Assembly (NCBI RefSeq): GCF_900106015.1
Contig: NZ_LT629797.1
Location: 4,960,001 to 5,024,000 of the forward strand
Source of the DNA: Pseudomonas sihuiensis
GTDB lineage: Bacteria > Pseudomonadota > Gammaproteobacteria > Pseudomonadales > Pseudomonadaceae
DNA: 64,000 bases
Direction: 5' to 3'
Position 1 is the first letter of the stretch, and each line of letters starts with the position of its first letter. This document shows positions 1-8,691 of this stretch, one piece after another. A program made the position numbers and the translations under genes. The notes under the pieces were generated by a model. The model was not told where the DNA came from. It did not search any database and worked only from the letters and a program-made list of their open reading frames with translations.

Positions 1-154
1 AGTTACGCGGTGCCGCTGGATAGGCGCTGCGGTCGAAGGTCGTCGCCGCGCCAGGCGGTGCCGGCGGCATCGGCAGTGATTCGGCCTGGTAAGGGTTCTG
101 GCTCTGGCAAGCGGCCAGCAGCGGCAGGATGAGTATGGCTATGGCGGTGCGCAT
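1..154 (-). CDS. Small lipoprotein, C-terminus outside the window
   Basis: The reading frame starts at the ATG whose complement is at 152-154 and runs off the left edge. The N-terminus is a short hydrophobic signal ending in LLAAC, a good lipobox with the lipidated Cys at residue 16. A Pro/Ala-rich stretch follows, as in surface-anchored small lipoproteins. No family could be recognised from the 51 visible residues. It lies on the same strand as the methyltransferase and MazG genes that follow, with a 75-bp gap, so it may share their transcript. The signal is clear but the function is unknown. Confidence 0.6.
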   Translation of the reverse strand, partial: MRTAIAILILPLLAACQSQNPYQAESLPMPPAPPGAATTFDRSAYPAAPRN

Positions 155-229
155 GGTCGTCTCCGTGGTCGCGCGCGACATCCCCGATGGCTTCAGGCTA
201 CGCCGGACTGTCGGCTTCGTCCAACGCGC

Positions 230-979
230 TCAGCGTGGTCGGCAGATCCAGTGCAGGTAGCGGCCGAGCCCCTCGAAGCTGGGGTGGCGGCGGTGCGCCA
301 GTTCCATTTCCAGCAGGTCGATCAGTTCGGCCTTGGCCTGGAATTGCTGCGGCATGTAATCGTGGAATACGCGTACGCCGCTACGGCTTTCGACCTGCCA
401 GTAGGCCGCGAGTTGCGTGGCCAGCTCCCGTGGGTCGACCGGTTGCTGTGGCGTCAGGCTCTGTTTCTCGCCGGCGAAGTGTTCCTTGCGCAGCTTGCGA
501 AAATGGCCCTTGAGCAGGTTGCGGTAGATCAGCGCGTCCTTGTTGTAGAAGGCCAGCGACAGCCAGCCATCTTTGGCCGTCAGTTGGTGCAGCACTGGCA
601 GGATGGCTGCCGGCTCGGCCAGCCACTCCAGCACGGCGTGGCACAGCACCAGGTCGAAGGGCTCCTGCAGTTGGCCGAGCAGTTCCTGCCAGGGCGCCTG
701 GATGAGCGTAGCGCTCTGGCCGGCTTCGGCGAAGCGCTGGCGCGCACCTTCGAGCATGGGTTCGGCCGGCTCGGCCAGGGTGACCTGGTGACCGCGCTGG
801 GCCAGCCACAGGCTCATGTGGCCCAGGCCGGCGCCGACATCCAGCACGCGCAGCGGGCGATCCGGCAGCGCCTCGGCCAGGTCGGCCTGCAGCACGGCGA
901 GGCGGATCGCACCCTTGGCGCCGCCGTAGATCTTCTCGGCGAAACGGGTGGCGAGCTCATCGAAGTGGCGATCACTCAT
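230..979 (-). CDS. cmoM: SAM-dependent methyltransferase, CmoM-like (tRNA cmo5U carboxyl methylation)
   Basis: A 249-residue class I methyltransferase. The SAM-binding glycine motif VLDVGAGLGH is at residues 45-54, followed by an acidic residue ending strand 2 and a DLVLCHAVLEW segment at the usual motif IV position. Length and the N-terminal MSDRHFDELATRFAEKIYGG pattern fit CmoM (formerly SmtA), which methylates 5-carboxymethoxyuridine at the wobble base of some tRNAs. The frame extends further upstream, but the ATG at 977-979 is chosen because it matches the family N-terminus and overlaps the MazG stop by 4 nt (ATGA), a translational-coupling arrangement. The family is secure; the exact substrate is inferred. 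Confidence 0.75.
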   Translation of the reverse strand: MSDRHFDELATRFAEKIYGGAKGAIRLAVLQADLAEALPDRPLRVLDVGAGLGHMSLWLAQRGHQVTLAEPAEPMLEGARQRFAEAGQSATLIQAPWQELLGQLQEPFDLVLCHAVLEWLAEPAAILPVLHQLTAKDGWLSLAFYNKDALIYRNLLKGHFRKLRKEHFAGEKQSLTPQQPVDPRELATQLAAYWQVESRSGVRVFHDYMPQQFQAKAELIDLLEMELAHRRHPSFEGLGRYLHWICRPR

Positions 980-1281
980 TTGAGGAAGCGCCGTTCGTTG
1001 TCGGCGAGCTTGTCGAGCACCGCCTGGTTCATGTCGAGGCCCAGCTCGCTGCACAGTTGCAGCAGGTAGAGCACCACATCGGCCACTTCCTGCCCGGCAT
1101 GGGCGAGCTGCTCTGGGGGCAGTTGGCGCGACTGCTCCTCGTTCAGCCACTGGAAGATTTCCACCAGCTCGGCCATTTCCACGCTGGCGGCCATGACCAG
1201 GTTCTTCGGGCTTTGGTAACGGCGCCAGTCGTTGTGATCGCGAATGGCGTGCATGCGGGCGGTAAGTTCAGCGAGGTTCAT
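976..1281 (-). CDS. MazG-like nucleotide pyrophosphohydrolase
   Basis: A 101-residue single-domain all-alpha NTP pyrophosphatase. The metal-binding pattern E-x-x-E ... E-x-x-D is visible as E35/E38 and E65/D68. This short form resembles the RS21-C6/dCTPase branch of the MazG superfamily more than full-length two-domain MazG. Such enzymes hydrolyse (d)NTPs to monophosphates and act in nucleotide-pool cleaning. The internal ATG at 1279-1281 is preferred over a start 8 codons upstream because family members begin MNL-like just before the first helix. It is the upstream partner of cmoM, with a 4-nt overlap, so the two are probably cotranscribed. Confidence 0.75.
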   Translation of the reverse strand: MNLAELTARMHAIRDHNDWRRYQSPKNLVMAASVEMAELVEIFQWLNEEQSRQLPPEQLAHAGQEVADVVLYLLQLCSELGLDMNQAVLDKLADNERRFLK

Positions 1282-1371
1282 GATACGGCTCCGTTCGAGC
1301 CGCATAGCTTCGGCCCGAACGGAGGCGACCGCAAGTCGTTGGCGGGAAGGCGTCGGCAGAGCAGCGACTTT

Positions 1372-1473
1372 TGTGGGAGCGAGCTGGGCTCGCGAAGCTT
1401 TTCTGCTGGCCAGATTCGCGAGCAGAGCTCGCTCCTACGCACACGCATAGCCGTAGCCCGGATGCAATCCGGG
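1372..1473. repeat. REP-like palindrome pair in the MazG-MaoC gap
   Basis: Between mazG (ending upstream on the minus strand) and the MaoC gene there is an imperfect inverted repeat, with a TGTGGGAGCGAGC arm at 1372 and its counterpart ending GCTCGCTCCTAC at about 1439. A single half of a second family (GTAGCCCGGATGCAATCCGG) follows at about 1452. The same second-family arm occurs as a complete palindrome at 11688-11744. These are dispersed extragenic palindromes; no coding signal is present. Confidence 0.6.
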
Positions 1474-1516
1474 GCGGATGTTCTCGATATCAGCTCCCGG
1501 ATAACATCGGGCCACG

Positions 1517-2374
1517 TCAGACAGTCAACGGCTGCCAGCTACCGGCCATATGCGGGGTGTCGCTTTCGCCGACGAGGCGGAACTGGCCGTTGGCGCCCGG
1601 CTCGCTGGCTTGCAGGGCCACGTGGGTGGGCAGCAGCACCGGCTTCTGGAACCGCACCTCGACCACGTAGCCGGCCTGCGGCAGGTGTGCCTGCAGGGCC
1701 GCCAGGCTGCGCGCCTTGTTCCACAGACCATGGGCGATCGCACGCGGGAAGCCGAACAGACGTGCCGTTGCGGCGTACAGGTGGATCGGGTTGTAGTCTC
1801 CAGCCACGCGCGCGTAGCGCCGTCCGGTATCGGCGGGCGCGCCCCAGTCGGCCAGTGGCGTCAGCTCCAGCGGCGGCTGTTCGGCGCGCAGTGGCACCTG
1901 CCCTTCGAGACGCAGGGCGCGGCAGAGAATGCGGCTGTCACCTTCCCAGAGCAGGCCGAGCTGATCTTCCAAACGGGTGATCAGGCTGAAAGTGGCGCCC
2001 TTGTCGTGCGGTTGCAGGTCAGTGACCTGCACGCTGATCTGGAACGGCCCCAGCCCGCCCAGCGGACGCAATACGCGGACACGATTCTCCAGATGCACCA
2101 GGCCCAGCAGTGGGAACGGAAAGCGGCGGTCGGTGAGCAACTTCATCTGCAGACCGAAGGCCAGCACATGCGGATAGACCGGTGGCAGGTAGGGGCTGTC
2201 TGCGATAGCGCAGACCTGGCGATAGCGCGCCAGGTGCTGCGGCTCCACCTCCACACGGCAGCGCAGACCGATATTGGGCAGCTGGCGGCCAGTCACCTTG
2301 CGGCGCAGGGCTGCGCGCAGGAACAGGCCGGGCAGGGCCGGTGGTGTATCGAGATCGAGCCAGTCGATGGCCAT
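1517..2374 (-). CDS. MaoC-family (hot-dog) acyl dehydratase
   Basis: A 285-residue protein. The second half holds the hydratase-2 motif: YARVAGDYNPIHL at residues 187-199 gives the catalytic pair D193 and H198, followed by A-x(n)-GFPRAIAHG. This is the signature of R-specific enoyl-CoA hydratases and MaoC-like dehydratases. The N-terminal half looks like a degenerate second hot-dog, as in double-hot-dog members. It faces an AraC regulator divergently across a 189-bp gap. With the downstream FabG and thiolase it suggests a fatty-acyl or hydroxyacyl-CoA pathway, though cotranscription with them is impossible because of strand. The exact substrate cannot be read from the sequence. Confidence 0.8.
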   Translation of the reverse strand: MAIDWLDLDTPPALPGLFLRAALRRKVTGRQLPNIGLRCRVEVEPQHLARYRQVCAIADSPYLPPVYPHVLAFGLQMKLLTDRRFPFPLLGLVHLENRVRVLRPLGGLGPFQISVQVTDLQPHDKGATFSLITRLEDQLGLLWEGDSRILCRALRLEGQVPLRAEQPPLELTPLADWGAPADTGRRYARVAGDYNPIHLYAATARLFGFPRAIAHGLWNKARSLAALQAHLPQAGYVVEVRFQKPVLLPTHVALQASEPGANGQFRLVGESDTPHMAGSWQPLTV

Positions 2375-2563
2375 TGGCGAACTCCTTGGCGAATGAATGA
2401 CAGCAGCTTAACCCTCAGACCCACGCTGGCATTGGCTGTTCTGCCCTGCGTGTGCGCAGGCTAGCCAATCGGTCTGCGACGTGGTTTGCGCGCGGCGGCT
2501 CGCTGCTCCTAAGATGGCGCCGTTCACGAATAATGCTCACTAATAAGAAGAACAGCAGGAATC

Positions 2564-3556
2564 ATGCGTGACCTGACCGACGATGTGGCGCTGATGCGCC
2601 CGGTAATCGATGCCCTGCGTGCCAGCGGAACTGATCCTGACCGCGTGCTGGTGCGCGTTGGCCTGCCTCCTGGCGGGCTGCCGGCTGGCCGCTTTCCCCA
2701 TGCGGCCCAGGCCGCGTTCTGGAAGGCCGCCAGCGAAGAGTGCGGCGAGGAGCACGTCGGCCTGTACCTGGCCCAGCACCTGCCCGCTTTCCATGGCCTG
2801 CTTCTGGAGTACCTGTTTCTCTCCAGCGAAACCTTTGGCGTTGGCCTGCGCCACGCGCTGCGCTACGTGCGCCTGCTCTCCGACACCCTCAGTGCGCGTC
2901 TGGACGTGGACGGCGATATGGCCGTGCTGACGTTGGGCGTGGAGGCCGACACGCCGCGCCATTTTCCGGAGATGTTGGCAGGGGCAGTGATCCGCCTGTT
3001 CGCGGCCTTGACCGAAAACGATTTTCGCCCCCGTGAAGTGCGTTTCATACATGCCGAGGGCGCATCCGCGGAACGCTATCAGGCGGTTTACGGCTGCCCG
3101 GTGCGCCTCGGCGCCGAGGACTGCGCGCTACTGTTCGACGCTGCGGTTCTGGACAAGGCTTCGCGCCACGCCGCACCTGAATTGCTGCGCATGCACGAGT
3201 CGTTGGCGCGGCGGCAATTGGCGGAAGTGGAGAGGCTGGACCTGGTGCGCCAGGTGCGCGAGCTGATCGCCGAGTTATTGGTCAATGGCGGCGCCACCCT
3301 GGAACAGGTAGCAGCGCGCTTGAACATGCCGGCACGGCGCCTGCGTGAGCGCCTGGCCATGGCTGGGGTGCGCTTCAACGACCTGATCACCGACTACCGC
3401 TGTCGCCTGGCCAAAGAGCTGCTGCTCAAGACCGATGAGCGCATCGAAGTGATAGTCGAGCGCACCGGTTTCTCCGAGCCGAGCACCTTCTACCGCGCGT
3501 TCAAGCGCTGGGTCGGGGAAACGCCGGTGGAGTTTCGCAAGCGCGGCAAGGGGTGA
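2564..3556 (+). CDS. AraC-family transcriptional regulator
   Basis: A 330-residue regulator. An N-terminal arabinose-binding-like domain of the OruR/ArgR-like subgroup spans about residues 20-205. A C-terminal pair of helix-turn-helix motifs spans about 240-328. The second HTH carries the conserved segment RTGFSEPSTFYRAFKRWVGE plus the closing P-x-E-F-R. The start ATG follows a GAACAGCAGGA stretch. It is divergent from the MaoC gene and convergent with FabG, so it may control one or both of these lipid-metabolism genes, which is an inference from position. The inducer is unknown. Confidence 0.85.
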   Translation: MRDLTDDVALMRPVIDALRASGTDPDRVLVRVGLPPGGLPAGRFPHAAQAAFWKAASEECGEEHVGLYLAQHLPAFHGLLLEYLFLSSETFGVGLRHALRYVRLLSDTLSARLDVDGDMAVLTLGVEADTPRHFPEMLAGAVIRLFAALTENDFRPREVRFIHAEGASAERYQAVYGCPVRLGAEDCALLFDAAVLDKASRHAAPELLRMHESLARRQLAEVERLDLVRQVRELIAELLVNGGATLEQVAARLNMPARRLRERLAMAGVRFNDLITDYRCRLAKELLLKTDERIEVIVERTGFSEPSTFYRAFKRWVGETPVEFRKRGKG

Positions 3557-3679
3557 TGCCAACCTGTGGGAGGGGCTTTAGCCGCGACCGTCGCCGCTGA
3601 AGCGCCTCCCACACATAGTCACTCGTGACCCTAGGGTGGGCCGGGCGGCGATCCGCTTCAGCCTACCAGCGCAGATGTC

Positions 3680-5035
3680 TCAGGCGCCCAGCAGGCTCTG
3701 CCCGCACACGCGCAGCACCTGCGCGGTCACCGCGCCCGAGCCCGGTTGGGCGAACCAGGCCACGGCTTCGGCGACGTCCTGCGGCAGGCCACCCTGACTC
3801 ATCGAATTCATCCGTCGCCCGGCTTCGCGGATGCCAAGCGGAATGGCGGCGGTCATCTGGGTTTCGATGAAGCCGGGGGCTACCGCGTTGATGCTGATGC
3901 CTTTCTTCGCCAGGGCCGGTGCCCAGGCCTGAGCCAGGCCGATAACGCCAGCCTTGCTCACCGCGTAGTTGGTCTGGCCCATGTTGCCGGCGATGCCGCT
4001 GATCGAGGCGATCAGCACCACGCGGCCGTTGTCGTGCAGTTTGTCGGCGTCCAGCAGCGCCTGGGTCAGAACCTGCGGCGCCTTGAGGTTGACGTCGATC
4101 ACCGAGTTCCAGAACGCGTCGCTCATCTTCGCCAGGGTCTTGTCGCGGGTGATGCCGGCGTTGTGCACGACGATGTCGAGGCCGTCGGGCAAGGCTTCGA
4201 CCAGGAGCTGCGGCGCATCGTCGGCGCAGATATCCAGGGTCACGGCGCGTCCACCCAGGCGCGCCGCCAGCGCCTGCAGCGCATCGGCTGCCTGTGGCAC
4301 ATCGAGCAGCACCACCTCGGCGCCGTCACGGGCGAGCACTTCGGCGATGGCGGCACCGATGCCGCGCGAGGCGCCGGTGACCAGGGCCTTCTTGCCGGCC
4401 AATGGGCGCGTCCAGTCCTTGACCTGTTCGCCGCAGGCGCCCAGGCGCAGCACCTGGCCAGAAACATAGGCACTCTTGGGCGAGAGGAAGAAGCGCAGCG
4501 CGCCTTCCAGTTGCTGCTCGCCACCCTTGCCGACATACAGCAACTGTACGCTGCCACCGCGACGGATTTCCTTGCCCAGCGAGCGGGTGAAACCTTCCAG
4601 TGAACGCTGCACGCTGGCGGCGACAGGATCTTTGATCGACTCGGGCGCGCGCCCCAGCACCACCACGCGAGGGCTATTGGCCAACCCCTTGAAGGTGGGC
4701 TGGAAGAAATCGCGCAGCTCGATCAGCTGTTCGAAACGGGTCAGGTGGCTGGCGTCGAAGACCAGCGCCTTGAGTTTGGGGCCGTGCTCGGCGGTCCAGC
4801 GTGGCAGGTCGAGCTGGCCGTCGCGAGCTGAGAACAATTGATCGGTGAGCTTGTTGGCGAAGGGCATCACGGCCTGGAGCAGTTCGCCTTCACCACCGAG
4901 CAGCAGGGCGCCGTCCACCGGTCGCACGCGGCCGGCCATCCAGCGTTCCAGGCGCACAGGCGCCGGCAGGCCGAGGGCGCCAACCAGGCGGCGGCCGGTG
5001 GAGGAGTTGGCGAAAGCGAGGTAACGATCGGACAT
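3680..5035 (-). CDS. Long 3-oxoacyl-ACP reductase (FabG4-like SDR)
   Basis: A 451-residue protein with two Rossmann-type parts. The N-terminal half (about 1-205) lacks a recognisable cofactor motif. The C-terminal half is a classical SDR: GASRGIG nucleotide motif, NAG segment, catalytic Ser in ISGIAG, and YAVSK with Tyr and Lys. This is the high-molecular-weight FabG (FabG4) organisation, about 450 residues against 245 for normal FabG. The frame is open for 46 codons upstream, but the ATG at 5033-5035 begins MSDRYLAFANS, typical for the family, and is preceded by GGAGCCC on the coding strand. In other pseudomonads such genes pair with a thiolase and a MaoC dehydratase, both of which flank it here. 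Confidence 0.88.
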   Translation of the reverse strand: MSDRYLAFANSSTGRRLVGALGLPAPVRLERWMAGRVRPVDGALLLGGEGELLQAVMPFANKLTDQLFSARDGQLDLPRWTAEHGPKLKALVFDASHLTRFEQLIELRDFFQPTFKGLANSPRVVVLGRAPESIKDPVAASVQRSLEGFTRSLGKEIRRGGSVQLLYVGKGGEQQLEGALRFFLSPKSAYVSGQVLRLGACGEQVKDWTRPLAGKKALVTGASRGIGAAIAEVLARDGAEVVLLDVPQAADALQALAARLGGRAVTLDICADDAPQLLVEALPDGLDIVVHNAGITRDKTLAKMSDAFWNSVIDVNLKAPQVLTQALLDADKLHDNGRVVLIASISGIAGNMGQTNYAVSKAGVIGLAQAWAPALAKKGISINAVAPGFIETQMTAAIPLGIREAGRRMNSMSQGGLPQDVAEAVAWFAQPGSGAVTAQVLRVCGQSLLGA

Positions 5036-5185
5036 GAAGGGCTCCTGCGGGCGAATCGAAAGTCGTGTCACTGTACGCGGCAGTTGGCAAAGCGCAATTG
5101 ACTCTGTCGCCTCACATGCCGGCAAGGCGGCCAATGTTCGTACCTGTTTGAGGTTTAGCCTGTGCAGACACAAGGCTACAGTGTC

Positions 5186-5327
5186 AGAACCTGTTCACGA
5201 TCTGCTGCGCGTCGGCCCTACTGCGTTAAAAACAGCCTCGGACTGCTCATCTACAGCTCGTAAACTGCGCGTCCTCGCCTGTTTTTGCCTTGTATGGCTC
5301 TAGCTCGCGAGATCGTGAACAGATTCT
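5186..5327. repeat. Core-and-arm palindromic element, copy 1
   Basis: A 142-bp element between the divergent FabG and thiolase genes. The outer arms are AGAACCTGTTCACGATCT (5186-5203) and its complement at 5310-5327, 17 of 18 positions pairing. Inside lies the shared core: GCGTTAAAAACAG..., an inner TAC-AGCTC-GTA hairpin, then GCCTGTTTTTGCC. The rest of the 374-bp gap is promoter-length unique sequence. Five more copies occur at 6730, 9699, 18944, 24119 and 38409, each with different outer arms. Confidence 0.8.
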
Positions 5328-5409
5328 ACGTCTCATGTTTCTGGGAACCGGCTGACGGGCAATAGTTCGCCACAGGTTTCTTCGATTTCTCGACCAGCAA
5401 GGAGTCCTC

Positions 5410-6687
5410 ATGACCCAGTTGCGCCGGGTCGCCATCGTAGGCGGCAACCGTATCCCGTTCGCCCGTTCCAACACCGTCTACGCCAGGGCGAGCAATCAGG
5501 AGATGCTGACCAGCGCCCTCGAAGGGCTGGTGGAGCGTTTCAATCTGCATGGCGAGCGCCTCGGCGAGGTGGTGGCCGGTGCGGTGCTCAAGCACTCGCG
5601 AGACTTCAACCTGACCCGCGAGTGCGTGCTGGGCTCGCGCTTGGCGCCGGAGACGCCGGCCTACGACCTGCAGCAGGCCTGCGGCACTGGCCTGGAGGCA
5701 GCGATATTGGTGGCCAACAAGATCGCCCTCGGGCAGATCGACTGCGGCATCGCCGGCGGTGTCGACACCACCTCCGACGCGCCCATCGGCGTCAATGAGG
5801 GGTTGCGCCAGATTCTGCTGGAGGCCAATCGCAGCAAGAGCACCGGCGACAAGATCAAGAGCCTGCTGAAGATTCGCCCGCGCCACCTGGCGCCGCACAT
5901 TCCGCGCAACGGCGAGCCGCGCACCGGCTTGTCGATGGGCGAGCATTGCGAGCTGATGGCGCAGCGCTGGGCCATCCCGCGTGACGAGCAGGATCAGTTG
6001 GCACTGGCCAGTCACCAGAAGCTGGCGGCGTCCTACGCCGAAGGTTGGCACGATGACCTGATGACGCCGTTTCTCGGCCTGACCCGCGACCAGAATCTGC
6101 GCCCGGACATCAGCGCGGAGAAGCTTGCGACCCTCAAGCCCTGTTTCGAGCGCGGACCACGTGGCACGCTGACCCCGGCCAACTCCACGCCGCTGACCGA
6201 TGGCGCCTCGCTGGTGCTGCTGGCCAGTGAGGAATGGGCCAAGGCCCGCGGCCTGCCGGTGCTGGCCTATCTGCGCGATGGCGAGGCGGCGGCGGTGGAT
6301 TTCGTCCAGGGCAAGGAGGGCCTGCTGATGGCGCCGGTGTACGCGGTACCGCGTCTGCTGGCGCGCAATGGCCTGACCCTGCAGGACTTCGATTACTACG
6401 AGATCCACGAGGCCTTCGCCGCGCAGGTGCTGTGCACGCTCAAGGCCTGGGAAGACGCCGACTACTGCAAGGAGCGCCTGGGCCTGGACGCGCCGCTGGG
6501 TGCCATCGACCGCAGCAAGATGAACGTCAAGGGCAGCTCGCTGGCTGCCGGGCACCCGTTCGCCGCCACCGGCGGGCGCATCGTCGCCAACCTGGCCAAG
6601 CTGCTGTCGGTGGCCGGTGAGGGGCGCGGCCTGATCTCCATCTGCGCGGCAGGCGGTCAGGGTGTGACCGCAATCCTCGAGCGGTAA
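5410..6687 (+). CDS. Acetyl-CoA C-acyltransferase (thiolase)
   Basis: A 425-residue thiolase with all catalytic residues: nucleophilic C91 in QQACGTG, H333 in HEAFAAQ, the GHPFAATGGR segment, and C412 in CAAGGQG near the C-terminus. The 425-residue length and sequence style resemble FadI-type long-chain beta-ketothiolases rather than the 390-residue PhaA/AtoB group. The ATG follows AAGGAGTCCTC, a strong ribosome site. It is divergent from FabG and follows element copy 1. It likely acts in beta-oxidation or a related ketoacyl-CoA step; direction and chain length are not determinable here. Confidence 0.88.
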   Translation: MTQLRRVAIVGGNRIPFARSNTVYARASNQEMLTSALEGLVERFNLHGERLGEVVAGAVLKHSRDFNLTRECVLGSRLAPETPAYDLQQACGTGLEAAILVANKIALGQIDCGIAGGVDTTSDAPIGVNEGLRQILLEANRSKSTGDKIKSLLKIRPRHLAPHIPRNGEPRTGLSMGEHCELMAQRWAIPRDEQDQLALASHQKLAASYAEGWHDDLMTPFLGLTRDQNLRPDISAEKLATLKPCFERGPRGTLTPANSTPLTDGASLVLLASEEWAKARGLPVLAYLRDGEAAAVDFVQGKEGLLMAPVYAVPRLLARNGLTLQDFDYYEIHEAFAAQVLCTLKAWEDADYCKERLGLDAPLGAIDRSKMNVKGSSLAAGHPFAATGGRIVANLAKLLSVAGEGRGLISICAAGGQGVTAILER

Positions 6688-6729
6688 TCCAATACGGGTG
6701 GTTGCAAGTCATCGCGATCACTCGATGTA

Positions 6730-6871
6730 AGAACCTGCTCACGACCTGCTGTGCGTCGGCCCTACTGCGTTAAAAACAGGCTCGGAATGCTCATTTACAG
6801 CTCGTAAACTGCGCTTCCTCGCCTGTTTTTGCCTTGTATGGCTCTAGCTCGCAAGGCCCTGATCAGGCTCT
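6730..6871. repeat. Core-and-arm palindromic element, copy 2
   Basis: A 142-bp element 42 bp after the thiolase stop. Left arm AGAACCTGCTCACGACCT (6730-6747), right arm AGGCCCTGATCAGGCTCT (6854-6871), 14 of 18 pairing. The core is nearly identical to copy 1: AAAAACAGGCTCGG ... CCTCGCCTGTTTTT stem, with TTTAC/GTAAA inside. The core stem with T-runs on both outer sides could act as a bidirectional terminator. Confidence 0.8.
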
Positions 6872-6888
6872 GAGCAACTCCGTGATTC

Positions 6889-6923
6889 GAGCGGCCCGCG
6901 TAGCGCGTGGCCGCTCTTTTTTT
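6889..6923 (+). terminator. Rho-independent terminator after the thiolase and element copy 2
   Basis: The stem GAGCGGCC/GGCCGCTC extends through CGCG/CGCG around a small loop and is followed by seven T residues at 6917-6923. It is well placed to end the thiolase transcript, 200 bp after the stop codon. Confidence 0.8.
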
Positions 6924-6927
6924 GCGC

Positions 6928-7010
6928 GTAGGTTCGCGGCGGGGCGCCGCTCCTACAGGTAGGTGCCACAGCTTTTCGTAGGAGCCCCGCCCCGGGGCGA
7001 AGCTTTTTTG
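6928..7010. repeat. Pair of opposed GTAGGAGC-type REP palindromes
   Basis: Two REP units flank a short spacer. One is GTAGG-TTCGCGGCGGGGCGCCGC-TCCTAC (6928-6957). The other begins GTAGGAGCCCCGCCCCGGGG at about 6980 and ends GAAGCTTTTT. This family (TAGGAGC...GCTCCTA with GCGGCGAA or GGGGCGAA) recurs throughout the window. The remainder of the 562-bp gap up to cioA holds the ANR box and no coding signal. Confidence 0.75.
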
Positions 7011-7090
7011 GTAAGCGCTGCGGTGGCCTGTCGCGCGGCAAATCACCACAGCGCCAGTTATGCCTTTAGCGGCTAGTCTTTTAGTGCGCA

Positions 7091-7104
7091 TTGATCCAGA
7101 TCAA
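7091..7104. promoter_or_regulatory. ANR/FNR box upstream of cioAB
   Basis: TTGATCCAGATCAA is an exact match to the FNR-family consensus TTGAT-N4-ATCAA, 146 bp before the cioA start. In P. aeruginosa, ANR represses cioAB at low oxygen, which fits this placement. The box is seen directly; its role is taken from that family knowledge. Confidence 0.8.
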
Positions 7105-7249
7105 TGCGCCTTTTCGCGCTTTACCCAGCAGCTTCTCGGCTGCACACCACTTCCATAAGAACAATTTCAGCTCGTTTGACTCCAACACCAGGAGTCTATG
7201 GATCGGCTTTGCGTGCTGGGGCCGAAATAACCCTGAATGAGGATGTGAC

Positions 7250-8689
7250 ATGTTCGGCCTAGAGGCGCTTGATCTCGCCCGAATCCAGTTTGCCTTCACC
7301 ATTTCCTTCCACATCGTCTTTCCGGCCATCACCATCGGTCTGGCCAGCTACTTGGCGGTGCTCGAAGGTCTGTGGTTGAAGACCAGCAATACGCTGTACC
7401 GCGATCTTTACCACTTCTGGTCGAAGATCTTCGCGGTCAACTTCGGCATGGGCGTGGTCTCCGGTCTGGTCATGGCCTATCAGTTCGGCACCAACTGGAG
7501 TGCGTTCTCCGACTTTGCCGGGGCGGTCACCGGGCCACTGCTGACTTACGAGGTGCTCACCGCGTTCTTCCTCGAAGCGGGCTTCCTCGGCGTCATGCTG
7601 TTCGGCTGGAATCGCGTCGGGCCGGGTCTGCACTTCTTCTCCACGGTGATGGTGGCCATCGGCACGCTGATCTCGACCTTCTGGATTCTCGCCTCCAACA
7701 GCTGGATGCACACGCCACAGGGCTACGAGATCATCGATGGTCGGGTGATCCCGGTGGACTGGTTCGCCGTGGTCTTCAACCCCTCGTTCCCCTATCGCCT
7801 GGCGCACATGGCCACCGCGGCGTTCCTCGCCACTGCCTTCTTCGTTGGCGCCTCGGCGGCCTGGCACCTGCTGCGCGGGCGTGACAACCCGGCGATCCGC
7901 AAGATGCTCTCGATGGCACTATGGATGGCCCTGCTGGTGGCGCCGGTGCAGGCCTTCATCGGTGACCTGCACGGCCTCAACACGCTCAAGTATCAGCCAG
8001 CGAAGATCGCCGCCATCGAGGGTCACTGGGAAAACGTCGGTGACGAGCCGACCCCGCTGATCCTCTTCGGCTGGCCGGACATGGAGCGCGAGGAAACCCG
8101 CTTCAAGGTGGAGATCCCCGCGCTCGGCAGCCTGATCCTGACCCACAGCCTGGACAAGCAGGTGCCGGCGCTCAAGGACTTCCCGCCGGAAGACCGGGCC
8201 AATTCCACCATCGTCTTCTGGACCTTCCGCGTCATGGTCGCCATGGGCCTGATGATGATCCTCACCGGCCTGTGGGGCACCTGGCTACGTCGCGGCGAGC
8301 GGTTGTATACCTGCCGGCCGTTCCTGCACCTGGCGGTGTGGATGGGCCCCAGCGGCATCATCGCCATCCTCGCGGGCTGGTACACCACCGAGATCGGCCG
8401 CCAGCCCTGGATCGTTCATGGCCTGATGCGTACCGCCGATGCTTCGTCAGGGCATAGTGCGGCGCAGCTGGGCTTCACTCTGGCGCTGTTCGTGGTGGTC
8501 TATTTCGTGCTGTTCGGTGCGGGTATCGGCTACATGCTGCGCCTGGTGCGCAAGGGGCCGAAGATCGACGAGGGTAAGGAAACCTCAGAGGGTGGTCCTG
8601 GCCAACCGCGTACGCCAGCGCGTCCGCTGTCGGCTGCCGAAGAAGGCCTGGAAGATGGCGAAACCGACACCTTGCCGGAGAGGAGCTGA
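7250..8689 (+). CDS. cioA: Cyanide-insensitive bd-type quinol oxidase subunit I
   Basis: A 479-residue multi-spanning membrane protein of the CydA family. The N-terminus ARIQFAFTISFHIVFPA contains the conserved high-spin heme ligand H21. The following helices carry the typical GMGVVSGLVMAYQFGTNW and EAGFLGVMLFGW stretches. The length, without the long Q-loop insertion of E. coli CydA (522 residues), marks it as the CIO subtype. The oxidase reduces O2 with ubiquinol electrons in the inner membrane, resists cyanide and does not pump protons. Two bases separate it from cioB, so they form an operon. An ANR box lies upstream. The hydrophilic C-terminal tail (from about residue 435) is less conserved. 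Confidence 0.95.
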   Translation: MFGLEALDLARIQFAFTISFHIVFPAITIGLASYLAVLEGLWLKTSNTLYRDLYHFWSKIFAVNFGMGVVSGLVMAYQFGTNWSAFSDFAGAVTGPLLTYEVLTAFFLEAGFLGVMLFGWNRVGPGLHFFSTVMVAIGTLISTFWILASNSWMHTPQGYEIIDGRVIPVDWFAVVFNPSFPYRLAHMATAAFLATAFFVGASAAWHLLRGRDNPAIRKMLSMALWMALLVAPVQAFIGDLHGLNTLKYQPAKIAAIEGHWENVGDEPTPLILFGWPDMEREETRFKVEIPALGSLILTHSLDKQVPALKDFPPEDRANSTIVFWTFRVMVAMGLMMILTGLWGTWLRRGERLYTCRPFLHLAVWMGPSGIIAILAGWYTTEIGRQPWIVHGLMRTADASSGHSAAQLGFTLALFVVVYFVLFGAGIGYMLRLVRKGPKIDEGKETSEGGPGQPRTPARPLSAAEEGLEDGETDTLPERS

Positions 8690-8691
8690 AC

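Noticed and set aside
251..1069. Long plus-strand open frame antisense to the methyltransferase
   Set aside because: It has no ribosome site and no recognisable domain; the minus strand carries clear SAM-binding motifs. GC-rich pseudomonad genes commonly leave such antisense frames.
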